Assembly (NCBI GenBank): GCA_022706865.1
Contig: JAKJBT010000018.1
Coordinates: forward strand, 1 to 22,909
From: Bacillota bacterium
GTDB lineage: Bacteria > Bacillota_A > Clostridia > Lutisporales > Lutisporaceae
Direction: 5' to 3'
Length of the DNA stretch: 22,909 bases
Shown here in pieces: positions 15,645 through 22,909 of this stretch. How positions within the stretch are numbered: position 1 is the first letter of the stretch; every line of letters begins with the position of its first letter. Under the pieces are notes generated by a model. It was not told the origin of the DNA, searched no databases, and saw only the letters and a program-made list of their open reading frames with translations. A program made the position numbers and the translations under genes.

Positions 15645-16031
15645 ATGAAGGTCCTAGGCAAAAAACCCGAGCTGTGTATTCAATGTCATGCTTGTGAAAG
15701 CACTTGCTCCAATACATGGTTCAAGGAAGACAATGTACTGAAATCTTGCATAAGAATCAATGAAGATGATAACGGAAATGTTAAAATCACTTCCTGCACA
15801 CAGTGCGGAGAATGTATAGACATATGTCCGGTTGAAGCTTTGACAAGAGATAAGAACGGCATTGTAAGAGTAAACAAAAACATATGCGTCGGCTGCTTCA
15901 TGTGTGTTGGTTTTTGTCCCGAATTGGCTATGTTTATGCATGAGGACTACCTGGAACCTTTCAAATGCGTGGCATGCGGCCAGTGTGTAAAAAATTGTCC
16001 GACTGGTGCTATATTTATAGCAGAAGAATAA
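15645..16031 (+). CDS. Four-cluster ferredoxin subunit (AorB/BamC-like)
   Basis: This 128-residue protein has sixteen cysteines in four [4Fe-4S] groups: 11/14/17/21, 51/54/57/61, 81/84/87/91 and 108/111/114/118. The last three are each followed by Pro. Similar polyferredoxin subunits accompany AOR-family catalytic chains in bacterial multi-subunit AOR and in class II benzoyl-CoA reductase. They form electron wires between the tungsten site and the acceptor. The start has a full AAGGAGG site. AOR2 follows after 20 bases, so the two are probably subunits of one enzyme. Confidence 0.92.
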   Translation: MKVLGKKPELCIQCHACESTCSNTWFKEDNVLKSCIRINEDDNGNVKITSCTQCGECIDICPVEALTRDKNGIVRVNKNICVGCFMCVGFCPELAMFMHEDYLEPFKCVACGQCVKNCPTGAIFIAEE

Positions 16032-16051
16032 TGCTAAAGGAGGAAGATTTA

Positions 16052-18205
16052 ATGGATATTGAAAAATTGAAATCCGCCCACAAACTCCTTTGCGAGTATA
16101 AGTACGAGTTGGGCACTGTCGACAGAGGTTATACAAACAGAACCTTATATATAAATCTCAGTGAGAATGCAATAAAAGAAAAACCGGTAACACAAATGAT
16201 GAAGGACAAATTCATCGGCGGAAAGGGCTTTGGTTTATGGTATCTCTGGAATGCGGTTACTCCAAAAACCCGATGGAATGATCCTGAAAACGAGATAGTT
16301 ATAGCTCCCGGTCCTGTGGCCGGAATTACACAATATCCCGGCGCCGGCAAGTCTCTTGTAGTAACTCTTTCACCCCTTACTGATTTACCTATGGACAGCA
16401 ATGTAGGAGGTTACTTCGGTCCCCTTCTTAAATTCTCAGGCTTTGACGCCCTTGAGCTTCAAGGTAAGGCTGACAAGGATGTAATAGTATTTATAGACGG
16501 CAACAAAGGCATCATAAGGATTGAGGAGGCTCCCCTTGAAGCAATAGACAGCCATGTACTGGCAGAACAGCTTACAGACATGTACGCTGAAAGCGAAGCG
16601 GACAAGAGAAATGTCTCTGTAGTATCTGCAGGTACTGCTGCTAATTTCTCCAATATAGGTTTATTGAATTTTAGCTTCTATGATATAAGAAGGAAGGCTG
16701 TCAGATTAAAACAGGCAGGTAGGGGCGGTATTGGCAGAGTATTCAGGGACAAGAAAATAAAAGCCCTGGTAGTTCGCTTTGAAGGAATCAAAGGCAACCT
16801 TAACAATCCATTCGACCAAGGAGTCCTTAACAGGACAGGTATTAAATTCCACAAGGAAATGCATGATCTTGACGATAAACAGAACAGGATGAGGCAAATA
16901 GGAACTGCCAATATAATTGAAGTTATGGATAAGTATGATTTGCTTCCGACTCACAACTACAAATTCGGAGGTCATCCGGAAACATATAAGATATCTTCAA
17001 AGGTATTCACAAAAAAAGTCACTCAAAATATGCCTGACGGCTGCTGGTACGGCTGCAGCATGTCCTGTGCCAAGGCTGTAGACAACTTCGAGCTTAAGAC
17101 CGGTCCGTACAAAGGGCAAAAGGTCATAGTAGACGGTCCTGAATACGAAAATGCGGCAGCACTTGGCCCCAACATAGGCATATTTGATCCCGATGTTATA
17201 CTTGAGTTGAACTTCTACTGCGACACCTATGGTTTAGATACTATTTCCTTCGGTACCATGACCGCCTTTATTATGGAATGCTATGAAAATGGCATCCTTA
17301 ATAAAGAAAGGACAGGCGGACTGGAACTGAATTTCGGCAATTCGGAAGCTGCACTGGAGCTGATACATAGAATTGCCAGAGGCGAAGGCTTCGGAAAAAT
17401 TGCCGGACAAGGCGTTAAGAAAATGAAGGAATATTTCATTAAGGAATACGGAGCAGATCCTGACTTCATAAATGATATCGGAATGGAGCAGAAAGGACTG
17501 GAGTTCTCGGAATATATGCCGAAGGAATCCCTTGCACAGCAGGGTGGCTACGGGCTGACCAACAAAGGCCCGCAGCATGACGAAGCCTGGCTCATATTCA
17601 TGGATATGGTTAACAATCAGATTCCGACTTTTGAAGATAAAGCTGAAGCACTGCACTACTTCCCCATGTTCAGGACATGGTTCGGCTTGAACGGCCTGTG
17701 CAAGCTGCCCTGGAATGATGTAACCCCGGAAAGCAACAAATATGCTGATGAACCTGCTAAAATTCCTGAGCATGTACAGAACTATGTTGATGTGTATAAT
17801 GCAGTAACAGGAAGCAATATTGACAAGCATGAGCTTATAATTCAATCTGAAAGAGTGTATAATTTCCAGAGGGTATTTAATATCAGAATGGGTAAAGGCA
17901 AGAGAATACACGACAGAATACCTTACAGGGCAATGGGGCCTGTAACTGTGGAAGAATATGAATCAAGGCAGGAGAGATATGATAAACAGCTTAAAGAGCT
18001 CGTAGGCTACGACCCTTCAGGAAAAACCACAGAAGAAAAAATGAAGGTTCTGAGAAAATACAGGGAAGACCAGTATGAAAAGCTTACAGATGCCGTATAC
18101 TTCAGAAGAGGCTGGACAATGGACGGGGTTCCTACAGTTGAAAAACTTCAAAAGCTTGGAATGGATCTTCCTGAAGTTATTGAGGTTGTAAAAGCACATC
18201 TCTAA
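16052..18205 (+). CDS. Large AOR-family tungsten oxidoreductase (AOR2)
   Basis: This AOR-family catalytic subunit has 717 residues, about 120 longer than AOR1, with N- and C-terminal extensions. The [4Fe-4S] ligands appear as Cys331-x3-Cys335-x3-Cys339 with distant Cys550 in NGLCKLPW. The first spacing is one longer than the C-x2-C of AOR1. The pterin region has AGRGGIGRVFRDKKIKA (222-238). GPEYE (362-366) and His509 in KGPQHDEAW match the substrate-side Glu and His. The YDPRG-type signature of AOR1 is replaced by an EFSEYMPKESLAQQGGYG segment, so it belongs to another subfamily. The start at 16052 has AAAGGAGGA upstream, and longer starts would overlap the ferredoxin gene. An aldehyde made by the dehydrogenase is the likely substrate, by context only. 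Confidence 0.92.
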   Translation: MDIEKLKSAHKLLCEYKYELGTVDRGYTNRTLYINLSENAIKEKPVTQMMKDKFIGGKGFGLWYLWNAVTPKTRWNDPENEIVIAPGPVAGITQYPGAGKSLVVTLSPLTDLPMDSNVGGYFGPLLKFSGFDALELQGKADKDVIVFIDGNKGIIRIEEAPLEAIDSHVLAEQLTDMYAESEADKRNVSVVSAGTAANFSNIGLLNFSFYDIRRKAVRLKQAGRGGIGRVFRDKKIKALVVRFEGIKGNLNNPFDQGVLNRTGIKFHKEMHDLDDKQNRMRQIGTANIIEVMDKYDLLPTHNYKFGGHPETYKISSKVFTKKVTQNMPDGCWYGCSMSCAKAVDNFELKTGPYKGQKVIVDGPEYENAAALGPNIGIFDPDVILELNFYCDTYGLDTISFGTMTAFIMECYENGILNKERTGGLELNFGNSEAALELIHRIARGEGFGKIAGQGVKKMKEYFIKEYGADPDFINDIGMEQKGLEFSEYMPKESLAQQGGYGLTNKGPQHDEAWLIFMDMVNNQIPTFEDKAEALHYFPMFRTWFGLNGLCKLPWNDVTPESNKYADEPAKIPEHVQNYVDVYNAVTGSNIDKHELIIQSERVYNFQRVFNIRMGKGKRIHDRIPYRAMGPVTVEEYESRQERYDKQLKELVGYDPSGKTTEEKMKVLRKYREDQYEKLTDAVYFRRGWTMDGVPTVEKLQKLGMDLPEVIEVVKAHL

Positions 18206-18232
18206 AGTTTAAAGTAAATTCCGTTTAAGTAA

Positions 18233-18264
18233 ATTCCGGATGAGTCTTGTGACCCATCCGGAAT
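18233..18264. terminator. Strong terminator between AOR2 and the DJ-1/PfpI gene
   Basis: ATTCCGGATG (18233-18242) pairs with CATCCGGAAT (18255-18264). An inner GTC/GAC pairing sits around a TTGT loop with one mismatch between the two stem parts. The tail on the plus strand is CTTATTTTTA. It lies between convergent genes and probably serves both. Just before it, AAGTAAATTCCG occurs twice (about 18212-18223 and 18228-18239). Confidence 0.88.
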
Positions 18265-18271
18265 CTTATTT

Positions 18272-18823
18272 TTATCCTTGTACGATCATTCTTTTTCTAT
18301 GTTCCTCTGAGGTTTTCTTATCTCTCAGAAGCTCCACCAGGTACAAGGCAAAATAAATCGCGGTACCCGGTCCCTTTGAAGTTATGAAGTTACCTCCATG
18401 TGAGACTATATTCCTGCCTATTACCGCTCCTTTAAGGGTCTCTTCAAAACCGGGATAGCATACCGCTTCCTTCTTGTCCAGAAGCCCCAGTTTTCCCAAA
18501 ACGCTGGGAGCTGCACATATCGCCGCTATGGGTTTGCCCTTTTCAGCAAAATCCATTATGACCTCTCTCAGGCCGTTATGTTCCCCCAGGTATCTTGTAC
18601 CGGGCATCCCTCCCGGCAGGACTATCATATCCTGCCCCTTATTATCGGCATTTTCAAAAATCTCATCGGCAGAGACAACAATCCCGTGAGCACCTGCAAC
18701 ATCCTTTTTACCCGTTATTGATATCATTCTTGCATCTATTTCCGCCCGCCTTAATGTATCAACCACAGTAATGGCTTCAATTTCCTCAAAGCCTTCCGCC
18801 AAATAGACATTTACCTTTTTCAT
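18272..18823 (-). CDS. DJ-1/PfpI family protein
   Basis: This 183-residue protein has the DJ-1/ThiJ/PfpI fold. It has Glu16 in EGFEEIEA, the nucleophile-elbow Cys103 in AAICAAPSVLG and the later SHGG/SKGPGTA segment, the usual trio of the DJ-1/YajL branch. Such proteins act on reactive carbonyls or damaged groups, and some are chaperones or proteases. The exact activity is disputed in the literature, so I leave it open. The start has AGGAGG eight bases upstream. It is last in a loose minus-strand group after UPF0182 and rnhC. It ends at the shared terminator, so it is not part of the AOR2 operon. Confidence 0.9.
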   Translation of the reverse strand: MKKVNVYLAEGFEEIEAITVVDTLRRAEIDARMISITGKKDVAGAHGIVVSADEIFENADNKGQDMIVLPGGMPGTRYLGEHNGLREVIMDFAEKGKPIAAICAAPSVLGKLGLLDKKEAVCYPGFEETLKGAVIGRNIVSHGGNFITSKGPGTAIYFALYLVELLRDKKTSEEHRKRMIVQG

Positions 18824-18885
18824 TCCTTAATCCTCCTTTCTTAATTCATCCATTCCGGCGAGTGTTCCAAATGAATACCCATTAA

Positions 18886-19791
18886 TCATAATCTCTTGGT
18901 TATAACGAAGTGCAGCTTAGCAACCTCTGACAGCTTCTCTTTCCTGTGGAGCTGTACAAATTCCTTTGCAGCCTCTGTCACCATGGAAGAACTTCCTTTG
19001 GGAAATTCCATCCCGTATTTCTCCGCCAGCTTATCCATTGCTTTTACATATTCATTTCTTGCAAGAATACTGGCAGCTGCTACCACTACATTTTCTTCCG
19101 CTCTCGGCCTTTGCTCCAGATTTATATTCTTTCCCTTCTCCAGCAGTGCGTTCTTTATAAGCTCAGGACTGCCGAACTGGTCGGACAGTGCGTAACTACA
19201 GTCTACAGCTTCCAGCAGGTTTTCAATTACCCGCGCATGTCCCCACGCAAGAAGCTTGTTCAGATTTTCAATCTTTTCGTATAATTCGTTATACCTTTTG
19301 TTACCGATGATAACCACGGAGTACTTGCATATTCCGGCTATCTCCTCAGCCAGCTTCCGGATCCTGGCATCCGAAAGGGTTTTGCTGTCTGCGGCTCCTG
19401 CTTCCATAAGCTTTTTCTTCATTTCCGCATCTGCATATACTCCTGCAATCACCAAAGGTCCGAAATAATCACCCTTACCTGATTCATCGGTGCCGATAAG
19501 TCCGGCATCAGTCTCTCCCCGCTCTTCTGCCTTTTCTTCGTTCAGGCTTCCTGTCCTCAAAAGCCCTTCAATCAGCTTCAGGATATCTTCATCTTTTATC
19601 TGCGACAAGTCACACCTTATGCCGTTTTTCTTGTTTTCGTAAACTCTTATAAGATACTTCTTATCGTTGATAATTATACTGAACTGAAGCCCATAATTAA
19701 TATCTTCGTATAAACTTATTTCAATTCCATTGTCTTCAAATATATCCTTCAAATGACTATAATACTGGTACTTATCCTTTGTACCGTTCAA
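18886..19791 (-). CDS. rnhC: Ribonuclease HIII
   Basis: The enzyme removes RNA from RNA-DNA hybrids (R-loops, Okazaki primers). It has about 301 residues with an N-terminal TBP-like substrate-binding domain (about 1-95), then the RNase H type 2 core opening with GTDESGKGDYFGPLVIAG, whose acidic pair is DE. Later catalytic-region segments are SKTLSD and AAASILARNEYV. I prefer the TTG start at 19791, with GGAG eight bases upstream. The GTG at 19800 has its GGA directly adjacent and would lie inside the ribosome site. It follows UPF0182 on the same strand by roughly 50 bases. Confidence 0.93.
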   Translation of the reverse strand: MNGTKDKYQYYSHLKDIFEDNGIEISLYEDINYGLQFSIIINDKKYLIRVYENKKNGIRCDLSQIKDEDILKLIEGLLRTGSLNEEKAEERGETDAGLIGTDESGKGDYFGPLVIAGVYADAEMKKKLMEAGAADSKTLSDARIRKLAEEIAGICKYSVVIIGNKRYNELYEKIENLNKLLAWGHARVIENLLEAVDCSYALSDQFGSPELIKNALLEKGKNINLEQRPRAEENVVVAAASILARNEYVKAMDKLAEKYGMEFPKGSSSMVTEAAKEFVQLHRKEKLSEVAKLHFVITKRL

Positions 19792-19842
19792 TTGCCTCAC
19801 TCCAAAAAATGTTTTGCAGGCGCTGCCTTACATCCGATTTAT

Positions 19843-22647
19843 TTACTGATTGCCCTGTATATCTGTCAGTTCATTAAGCTGTTTTAACAGTTCTTCCAGG
19901 ATTTTTATCCTGGAGCCGTACTCTGCCCAATTGCCGGCCCGTTGTGCATTCATTGCCTGTTCAAATGTATCATTTGCTTCCTTTATCAGCTTCTCCACCG
20001 AAGTATCGATATTTCCCTCCGGAGTTGGTACCGGTTCATCCGGTGTTTCTTCTTCCGGTTTTTCTTTTACGGGGAACACCCTGTCCAAGGCTTCATCCAA
20101 TGTATCTTCCATTACAACCTTATTATTAAAATATACTATTACTTTCTTCTGCTCCGGAAGAGCATTGGCATTTAATGCTTTTACATAAATAGGCTCTACA
20201 TACAGTATCGATTCTTCAATGGGTATTGTAAGCATATTTCCTCTTACTACCTGTGAGTTTCCTCCCGTTGCCAGCAAATTCAACTGCGGGCCTATTATGG
20301 TGTCCTGACTGACTATGCCCTCTATCTGCATAGGGCCTTCTACTATTTTTCCTGACGGGAAGCTGTACAGTATTATCTCTCCATATTTCTCCCCGTCGTT
20401 CTTTACCGCAAGCCAGGATATCATATTGGTCTTCCCTTGAGGAGTATATGGAACCATCAGCAGAAATTCTTCCTTTTTGCTGTCCGGAAGCCTCATTATA
20501 AGATATGAGGACTCTACCATCTCTGCATTTGCCTGAGTGGTACTGGTTCCATAGATTTGGGTCGATACATCCCACACATCGCTTTTATTGTAAAACTCCC
20601 GGGCATTCTTCATATGATATTTCTTGTATATATCCGCCTGTATGTCAAACAATGTCTGGGGGTATCTTATATGGGCCCTTAAGCCCTCAGGCATTTCAGC
20701 AATTGGCTTAAACAACGTATCAAATATCTTGGAATATGTCTTAATTATGGGGTCGCTTACATCTGCAATATAGAATTCGGTAGTACCGTTATAAGCATCT
20801 ATTACAACCTTGACGGAGTTGCGTATATAGTTTGTGGATGTCTGGCTGTTGATCCTCTCTGAATATGGATATCTGCTGCTTGTTGTAAATGCATCTATCA
20901 ACCAGTACAATTTCCCATTATTAATCACTATATAGGGATCTTCGTCATAAGTGAGGAATGGAGCAATTTTCCTAACCCTGTCAATTATCTCCCTGTTTAT
21001 GAGTATTCTGCTCTTTGAGTTAATATCCTGGGATAATAATAAATTGAACTCTCCCTCCCGTACTGCAAAAAGTATCCTGTTTAATATATTAAGACTTATA
21101 CCTCCTGTTCCGCTGTATTCAGTCTCCATATTCATATTGGTCGCCGGATAATCAAATTCCTTCTCTCTGGAGTTGACAATTACAAAGTCCTTTGTGCTTT
21201 CTCCAAAGTATATCTGCGGAACATCCACCTTTATATCAATATCTGATATCACAGGCATATCTCTTATGAACAGCCTGGGTTGACCCGAAGCGGTGACTTC
21301 ATTTACCGGAGACATTGAAACACCATATCCATGAGTATATTTAAGATACTTGTTTATCCATGATGCCCCTCTGGCCTCTGTCTGCTTCGGTATATTTGCA
21401 GACTGAAGCTCCCTGGCTGATATGAATACCTGCCTGTATACTCCGTTTATCATATATCTGTCAATATCCATATCGTTGAATTGATAATAGCTTTTCAATC
21501 CTTGAATCTGATTATAAATATCCTTTGCAGGCCTGTAATCATTTATCGGAATATTATTTATAGTAACCTCATTTTCTTCAATATCCTCCCGTGTAAGGGC
21601 CTGATTGACGGAAAACTCCTTTTCCGTGACCTTATCAAGATTGTATGCATAATTTGTATAATTAATATTATACTGCAGGAATTCTTCCTCTCTTGCCAGT
21701 TCATTTGGTGCTACTATCATATTCTGAACTATGGCATATACCACTCCGGTGGCAATCATGGCAACTACAAGAAGCAGCGGCCCTAGAACAATCAGCTTTA
21801 TGTTTTTCTTATTCCTGTTTAATATCAGTAATGCTGCTGTCAATATGCATATGCCAATATATGCGTAATGGGCGGGAAGAGTTATGTTAATATCAGTATA
21901 ACTTGCACCATATGCTACTCCTCTTGAAGAATAAAGAAGGTCAAAGGTCCTGAGATAGAAGCCGAAAGCTAATATCAGAAAAAATAGGCCTCCAAGAAAC
22001 ATAAGCTGCTTTGAAGCAGTCCCAAGTATGTTTCTGTACATGTCCTTGGAATTGCCGAAAGACCTTATATCCATATTCAACTTCTCGTCTGGCACCTTTG
22101 TGGTAATGAAATTGTAAGCATTAAAAAGAAAGGTAATTGCCGCAAATGCAAATACAATCATCAGCAGAAAATTATACAGTTTATTGAAGAAAGGCAGTGA
22201 AAACACAAAATATCCTATATCCTTTCCAAATATAGGATCTGCCAGGCCAAAGGGAGTCTTGTTAATAAATATCAAAAAATCATACCATATATCGAACACG
22301 AATAACAAAGAGAAAACAAGGGCTAAGCCTAAAGAACCATATATAGATATCTTTGTTCTTATTCTTTTTTCAACGCTTGACAGTACCAATCCGCTGTGCC
22401 TTATAGAATGCGCATTAATAGATTTCAGATACAGGTAAAACAGAAAAAATAATACAACAAGAGCCGGAATAAAAAACTTCATCTGTGTAAAAAGCTTTTT
22501 AAAGAATACCTCTTTATAACCAATCTTCGAAAACCACTGATAGTTAATAAGGTATTCGGCTATATTACTAAAAAACGCTATTACCAGCACAATGATTACC
22601 AGTAATATCGTAATACCTTTGGTTTTAATTCTGCCAAATCCTTTCAC
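19843..22647 (-). CDS. UPF0182 family membrane protein
   Basis: This protein of 934 residues has about seven hydrophobic segments in the N-terminal third, the first at roughly 12-30. A long region then reads as extracellular, with TNYAYNLDKV and the SRYPYSERINS and AHIRYPQTLFDIQ segments typical of UPF0182. The acidic, proline-rich stretch near the end (EKPEEETPDEPVPTPEG) is followed by a coiled-coil-like tail. The function of the family is unknown. The start is GTG at 22647 with GAGG six bases upstream, behind a good sigma-A promoter. It seems to head a loose group with rnhC and the DJ-1-like gene. Confidence 0.92.
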   Translation of the reverse strand: MKGFGRIKTKGITILLVIIVLVIAFFSNIAEYLINYQWFSKIGYKEVFFKKLFTQMKFFIPALVVLFFLFYLYLKSINAHSIRHSGLVLSSVEKRIRTKISIYGSLGLALVFSLLFVFDIWYDFLIFINKTPFGLADPIFGKDIGYFVFSLPFFNKLYNFLLMIVFAFAAITFLFNAYNFITTKVPDEKLNMDIRSFGNSKDMYRNILGTASKQLMFLGGLFFLILAFGFYLRTFDLLYSSRGVAYGASYTDINITLPAHYAYIGICILTAALLILNRNKKNIKLIVLGPLLLVVAMIATGVVYAIVQNMIVAPNELAREEEFLQYNINYTNYAYNLDKVTEKEFSVNQALTREDIEENEVTINNIPINDYRPAKDIYNQIQGLKSYYQFNDMDIDRYMINGVYRQVFISARELQSANIPKQTEARGASWINKYLKYTHGYGVSMSPVNEVTASGQPRLFIRDMPVISDIDIKVDVPQIYFGESTKDFVIVNSREKEFDYPATNMNMETEYSGTGGISLNILNRILFAVREGEFNLLLSQDINSKSRILINREIIDRVRKIAPFLTYDEDPYIVINNGKLYWLIDAFTTSSRYPYSERINSQTSTNYIRNSVKVVIDAYNGTTEFYIADVSDPIIKTYSKIFDTLFKPIAEMPEGLRAHIRYPQTLFDIQADIYKKYHMKNAREFYNKSDVWDVSTQIYGTSTTQANAEMVESSYLIMRLPDSKKEEFLLMVPYTPQGKTNMISWLAVKNDGEKYGEIILYSFPSGKIVEGPMQIEGIVSQDTIIGPQLNLLATGGNSQVVRGNMLTIPIEESILYVEPIYVKALNANALPEQKKVIVYFNNKVVMEDTLDEALDRVFPVKEKPEEETPDEPVPTPEGNIDTSVEKLIKEANDTFEQAMNAQRAGNWAEYGSRIKILEELLKQLNELTDIQGNQ

Positions 22648-22681
22648 TGACTACCTCTCCCCCCAATTCGGATATACTTAA

Positions 22682-22710
22682 ATTATACATTTTACAGTAA
22701 GAATATTCAA
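22682..22710 (-). promoter_or_regulatory. Sigma-A promoter of the UPF0182 gene
   Basis: On the minus strand, TTGAAT (22705-22710), 17 bases and TATAAT (22682-22687) precede the GTG start by about 35 bases. The -10 box is perfect. Confidence 0.8.
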
Positions 22711-22744
22711 ACTGTTTTAGTAACAATAGTGTATCCTATGCATT

Positions 22745-22771
22745 AAAAAGTGCAGGTATGTAACCTGCACT
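22745..22771 (-). terminator. Terminator of the gene at the right edge
   Basis: AGTGCAGGT and ACCTGCACT form a perfect 9-bp stem with a 5-base loop, then TTTTT on the minus strand. The stem overlaps the stop codon of the partial gene. Confidence 0.85.
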
Positions 22772-22909
22772 AGAATGCCGCAGCCATAATATCAACCAGG
22801 GTCTTGACATAGTTGTAGGTTCCGGCATCAAACTCCTTGCTCTTTATTGATACTGAAAGATACGTCACTCCCTTTATCCTTCCCCTGTCTGTCATCGGTA
22901 CCGCTATCA
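22770..22909 (-). CDS. C-terminal fragment of a possible GAF-domain protein (runs off the window)
   Basis: Only the last 45 or so codons are inside the window. They end in YNYVKTLVDIMAAAF before TAG. The segment AVPMTDRGRIKGVTYLSVS looks like the end of a GAF sensor domain, with the strand-turn-strand pattern around KGV. This is a weak guess from a short fragment. The reading frame is open to the window edge and a clear terminator follows directly, which supports a real gene. Confidence 0.6.
   Translation of the reverse strand, partial: IAVPMTDRGRIKGVTYLSVSIKSKEFDAGTYNYVKTLVDIMAAAF

Noticed and set aside
17234..17911. Long antisense open frame (225 codons) opposite AOR2
   Set aside because: It is the shadow of a well-supported gene. 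Its composition is rich in Phe, Ile and Ser, as expected from reading a coding strand backwards.
1..22909. CRISPR arrays, tRNA or rRNA genes
   Set aside because: I saw no regularly spaced direct repeats of CRISPR length and no tRNA or rRNA sequence signatures.

Overview
The window looks like a chromosomal segment of a low-GC, Gram-positive anaerobe, class Clostridia (Bacillota). The grounds are two T-box leaders controlling aminoacyl-tRNA synthetase genes, RNase HIII, a UPF0182 membrane protein, strong AGGAGG-type ribosome binding sites, sigma-A type promoters, and a high density of oxygen-sensitive Fe-S and tungsten enzymes. I cannot name the genus.

Layout. 1-214: AT-rich edge with short repeats that could be the end of an insertion sequence. 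215-1504 (-): a chemoreceptor with almost no outside domain. 1623-3166 (-): serS with its T-box leader. 3213-6348 (-): a sigma-54-driven operon of a tungsten aldehyde ferredoxin oxidoreductase (AOR1), a radical SAM/SPASM maturase and a MoaD/ThiS-like protein. 6423-8342 (-): the GAF-PAS-AAA+-Fis activator (EBP1) that probably drives it. 8498-8710 (+): an unrecognised 70-residue protein. 8778-10542 (-): proS with its T-box leader and a near-perfect sigma-A promoter. 10638-12050 (+): a second sigma-54 activator (EBP2, PAS-AAA+-Fis). 12069-12204: three palindromic sites and a sigma-54 promoter. 12240-18205 (+): a six-gene operon encoding a multi-subunit FAD/Fe-S amine or amino-acid dehydrogenase (relatives: HcnABC, opine oxidase, archaeal L-proline dehydrogenase, heterotetrameric sarcosine oxidase), then a ferredoxin with four [4Fe-4S] motifs and a second, larger AOR-family enzyme (AOR2). 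18272-22647 (-): DJ-1/PfpI-like protein, RNase HIII and UPF0182. 22770-22909 (-): C-terminal end of a further gene.

How it may work together. The two AOR loci sit around housekeeping synthetase genes, and each has its own enhancer-binding protein and its own textbook -24/-12 promoter. In the second operon the FAD dehydrogenase would oxidise a C-N bond of an amine, N-methyl compound or amino acid. AOR2 with its ferredoxin subunit could oxidise the resulting aldehyde to the acid and collect low-potential electrons. The substrate cannot be read from sequence. The maturase and MoaD-like protein beside AOR1 may serve both AOR enzymes, because the second operon has no such genes. The most unusual part of the window is this inducible amine-dehydrogenase plus tungsten-AOR unit, together with its phased operator array, two sites of which also form the regulator's terminator hairpin.
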